5,520 nucleotides of DNA from an uncultured bacterium (GTDB lineage: Bacteria > Bacillota > Clostridia > Lachnospirales > Lachnospiraceae). The position numbers and the translations under genes were made by a program. Shown here one piece after another: positions 5,454 through 5,520 of this stretch (positions within the stretch are counted from its first letter, which is position 1; every line of letters begins with the position of its first letter). The notes under the pieces were generated by a model, which worked only from the letters and a program-made list of their open reading frames with translations, was not told the origin of the DNA and made no database searches. The DNA is taken from positions 1-5,520 of the forward strand of contig CAJMQQ010000097.1 of NCBI GenBank assembly GCA_905215625.1. The letters run 5' to 3'.

Positions 5454-5520
5454 TTACTGCTTTACCTGTACATTCCCATCTATAATCCACTCGCCGTTTT
5501 CATTTACCATATAGCCGTCC
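5454..5520 (-). CDS. 3' end of a cell-wall-binding-repeat protein (partial)
   Basis: Only the last 21 codons and the TAA stop are in the window; the gene continues beyond the right edge. The visible residues read DGYMVNENGEWIIDG followed by NVQVKQ. That is the usual C-terminal end of secreted Clostridia and streptococcal proteins with choline/cell-wall-binding repeats, where a Gly-Tyr unit is followed by a GEW-(V/I)-DG closing segment. Such proteins are exported and attached non-covalently to cell-wall polymers. The catalytic or functional part is not visible, so no activity can be stated. The gene converges on the GntR gene and shares its terminator, so it is unlikely to belong to the PTS operon. 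Confidence 0.65.
   Translation of the reverse strand, partial: DGYMVNENGEWIIDGNVQVKQ

Noticed and set aside
1..5520. CRISPR array, tRNA/rRNA gene, insertion sequence or phage attachment site.
   Set aside because: No spaced repeats, cloverleaf-like structure, transposase motif, terminal inverted repeats or target duplications were seen.

Overview
The window looks like chromosomal DNA from an anaerobic Bacillota of the Clostridia, probably Lachnospiraceae-like. The reasons are moderate-to-low G+C with A/T-rich intergenic DNA, strong AGGAGG-type ribosome binding sites, consensus SigA-type promoters, and a flanking gene that ends in a Clostridium/Streptococcus-type cell-wall-binding repeat. The taxonomic call is inference.

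The core is a compact six-gene operon on the minus strand, read from about 4418 down to about 108. In transcription order it encodes a SIS-domain sugar-phosphate isomerase/deglycase of the FrlB/GfrF/FraB type (3402-4373), a HAD-superfamily phosphatase or phosphomutase (2700-3371), and the four parts of a mannose-family PTS permease: IIA (2244-2675), IIB (1787-2251), IIC (1016-1759) and IID (177-1013). Gene gaps are 30, 24, -8, 27 and 2 nt, so this is one transcription unit. It has a good promoter (TTGATT-17 bp-TATAAT, 4425-4453) and a hairpin after the last gene (108-137). Diverging from it on the plus strand is a GntR-family regulator with a UTRA effector domain (4551-5324) and its own extended -10 promoter. 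A long bidirectional hairpin terminator (5383-5434) separates the regulator from the converging 3' end of a cell-wall-binding-repeat protein cut by the window edge (5454-5520).

The likely pathway is uptake and phosphorylation of an Amadori compound (fructoselysine, glucoselysine or a relative) by the PTS. The SIS enzyme would then cleave the 6-phosphate to glucose 6-phosphate and an amino acid or amine. The SIS protein keeps the family's Glu/His catalytic pair (E212 and H228, 16 residues apart) and the FrlB-like C-terminal end. There is no separate sugar kinase, as expected when the PTS does the phosphorylation. Compared with the Salmonella gfr operon (mannose-type PTS plus two deglycases, under a LevR-like activator), this locus has one deglycase, a HAD enzyme in place of the second, and a GntR/UTRA regulator with a SigA-type promoter. 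The true substrate and the HAD role are open.

The 177-bp divergent intergenic region is rich in structure. Three 10-bp tandem repeats sit on the operon start point, two related motifs in the opposite orientation lie upstream, and a GCATAT/ATATGC dyad lies between the -35 and -10 of the regulator promoter. These are the best operator candidates.
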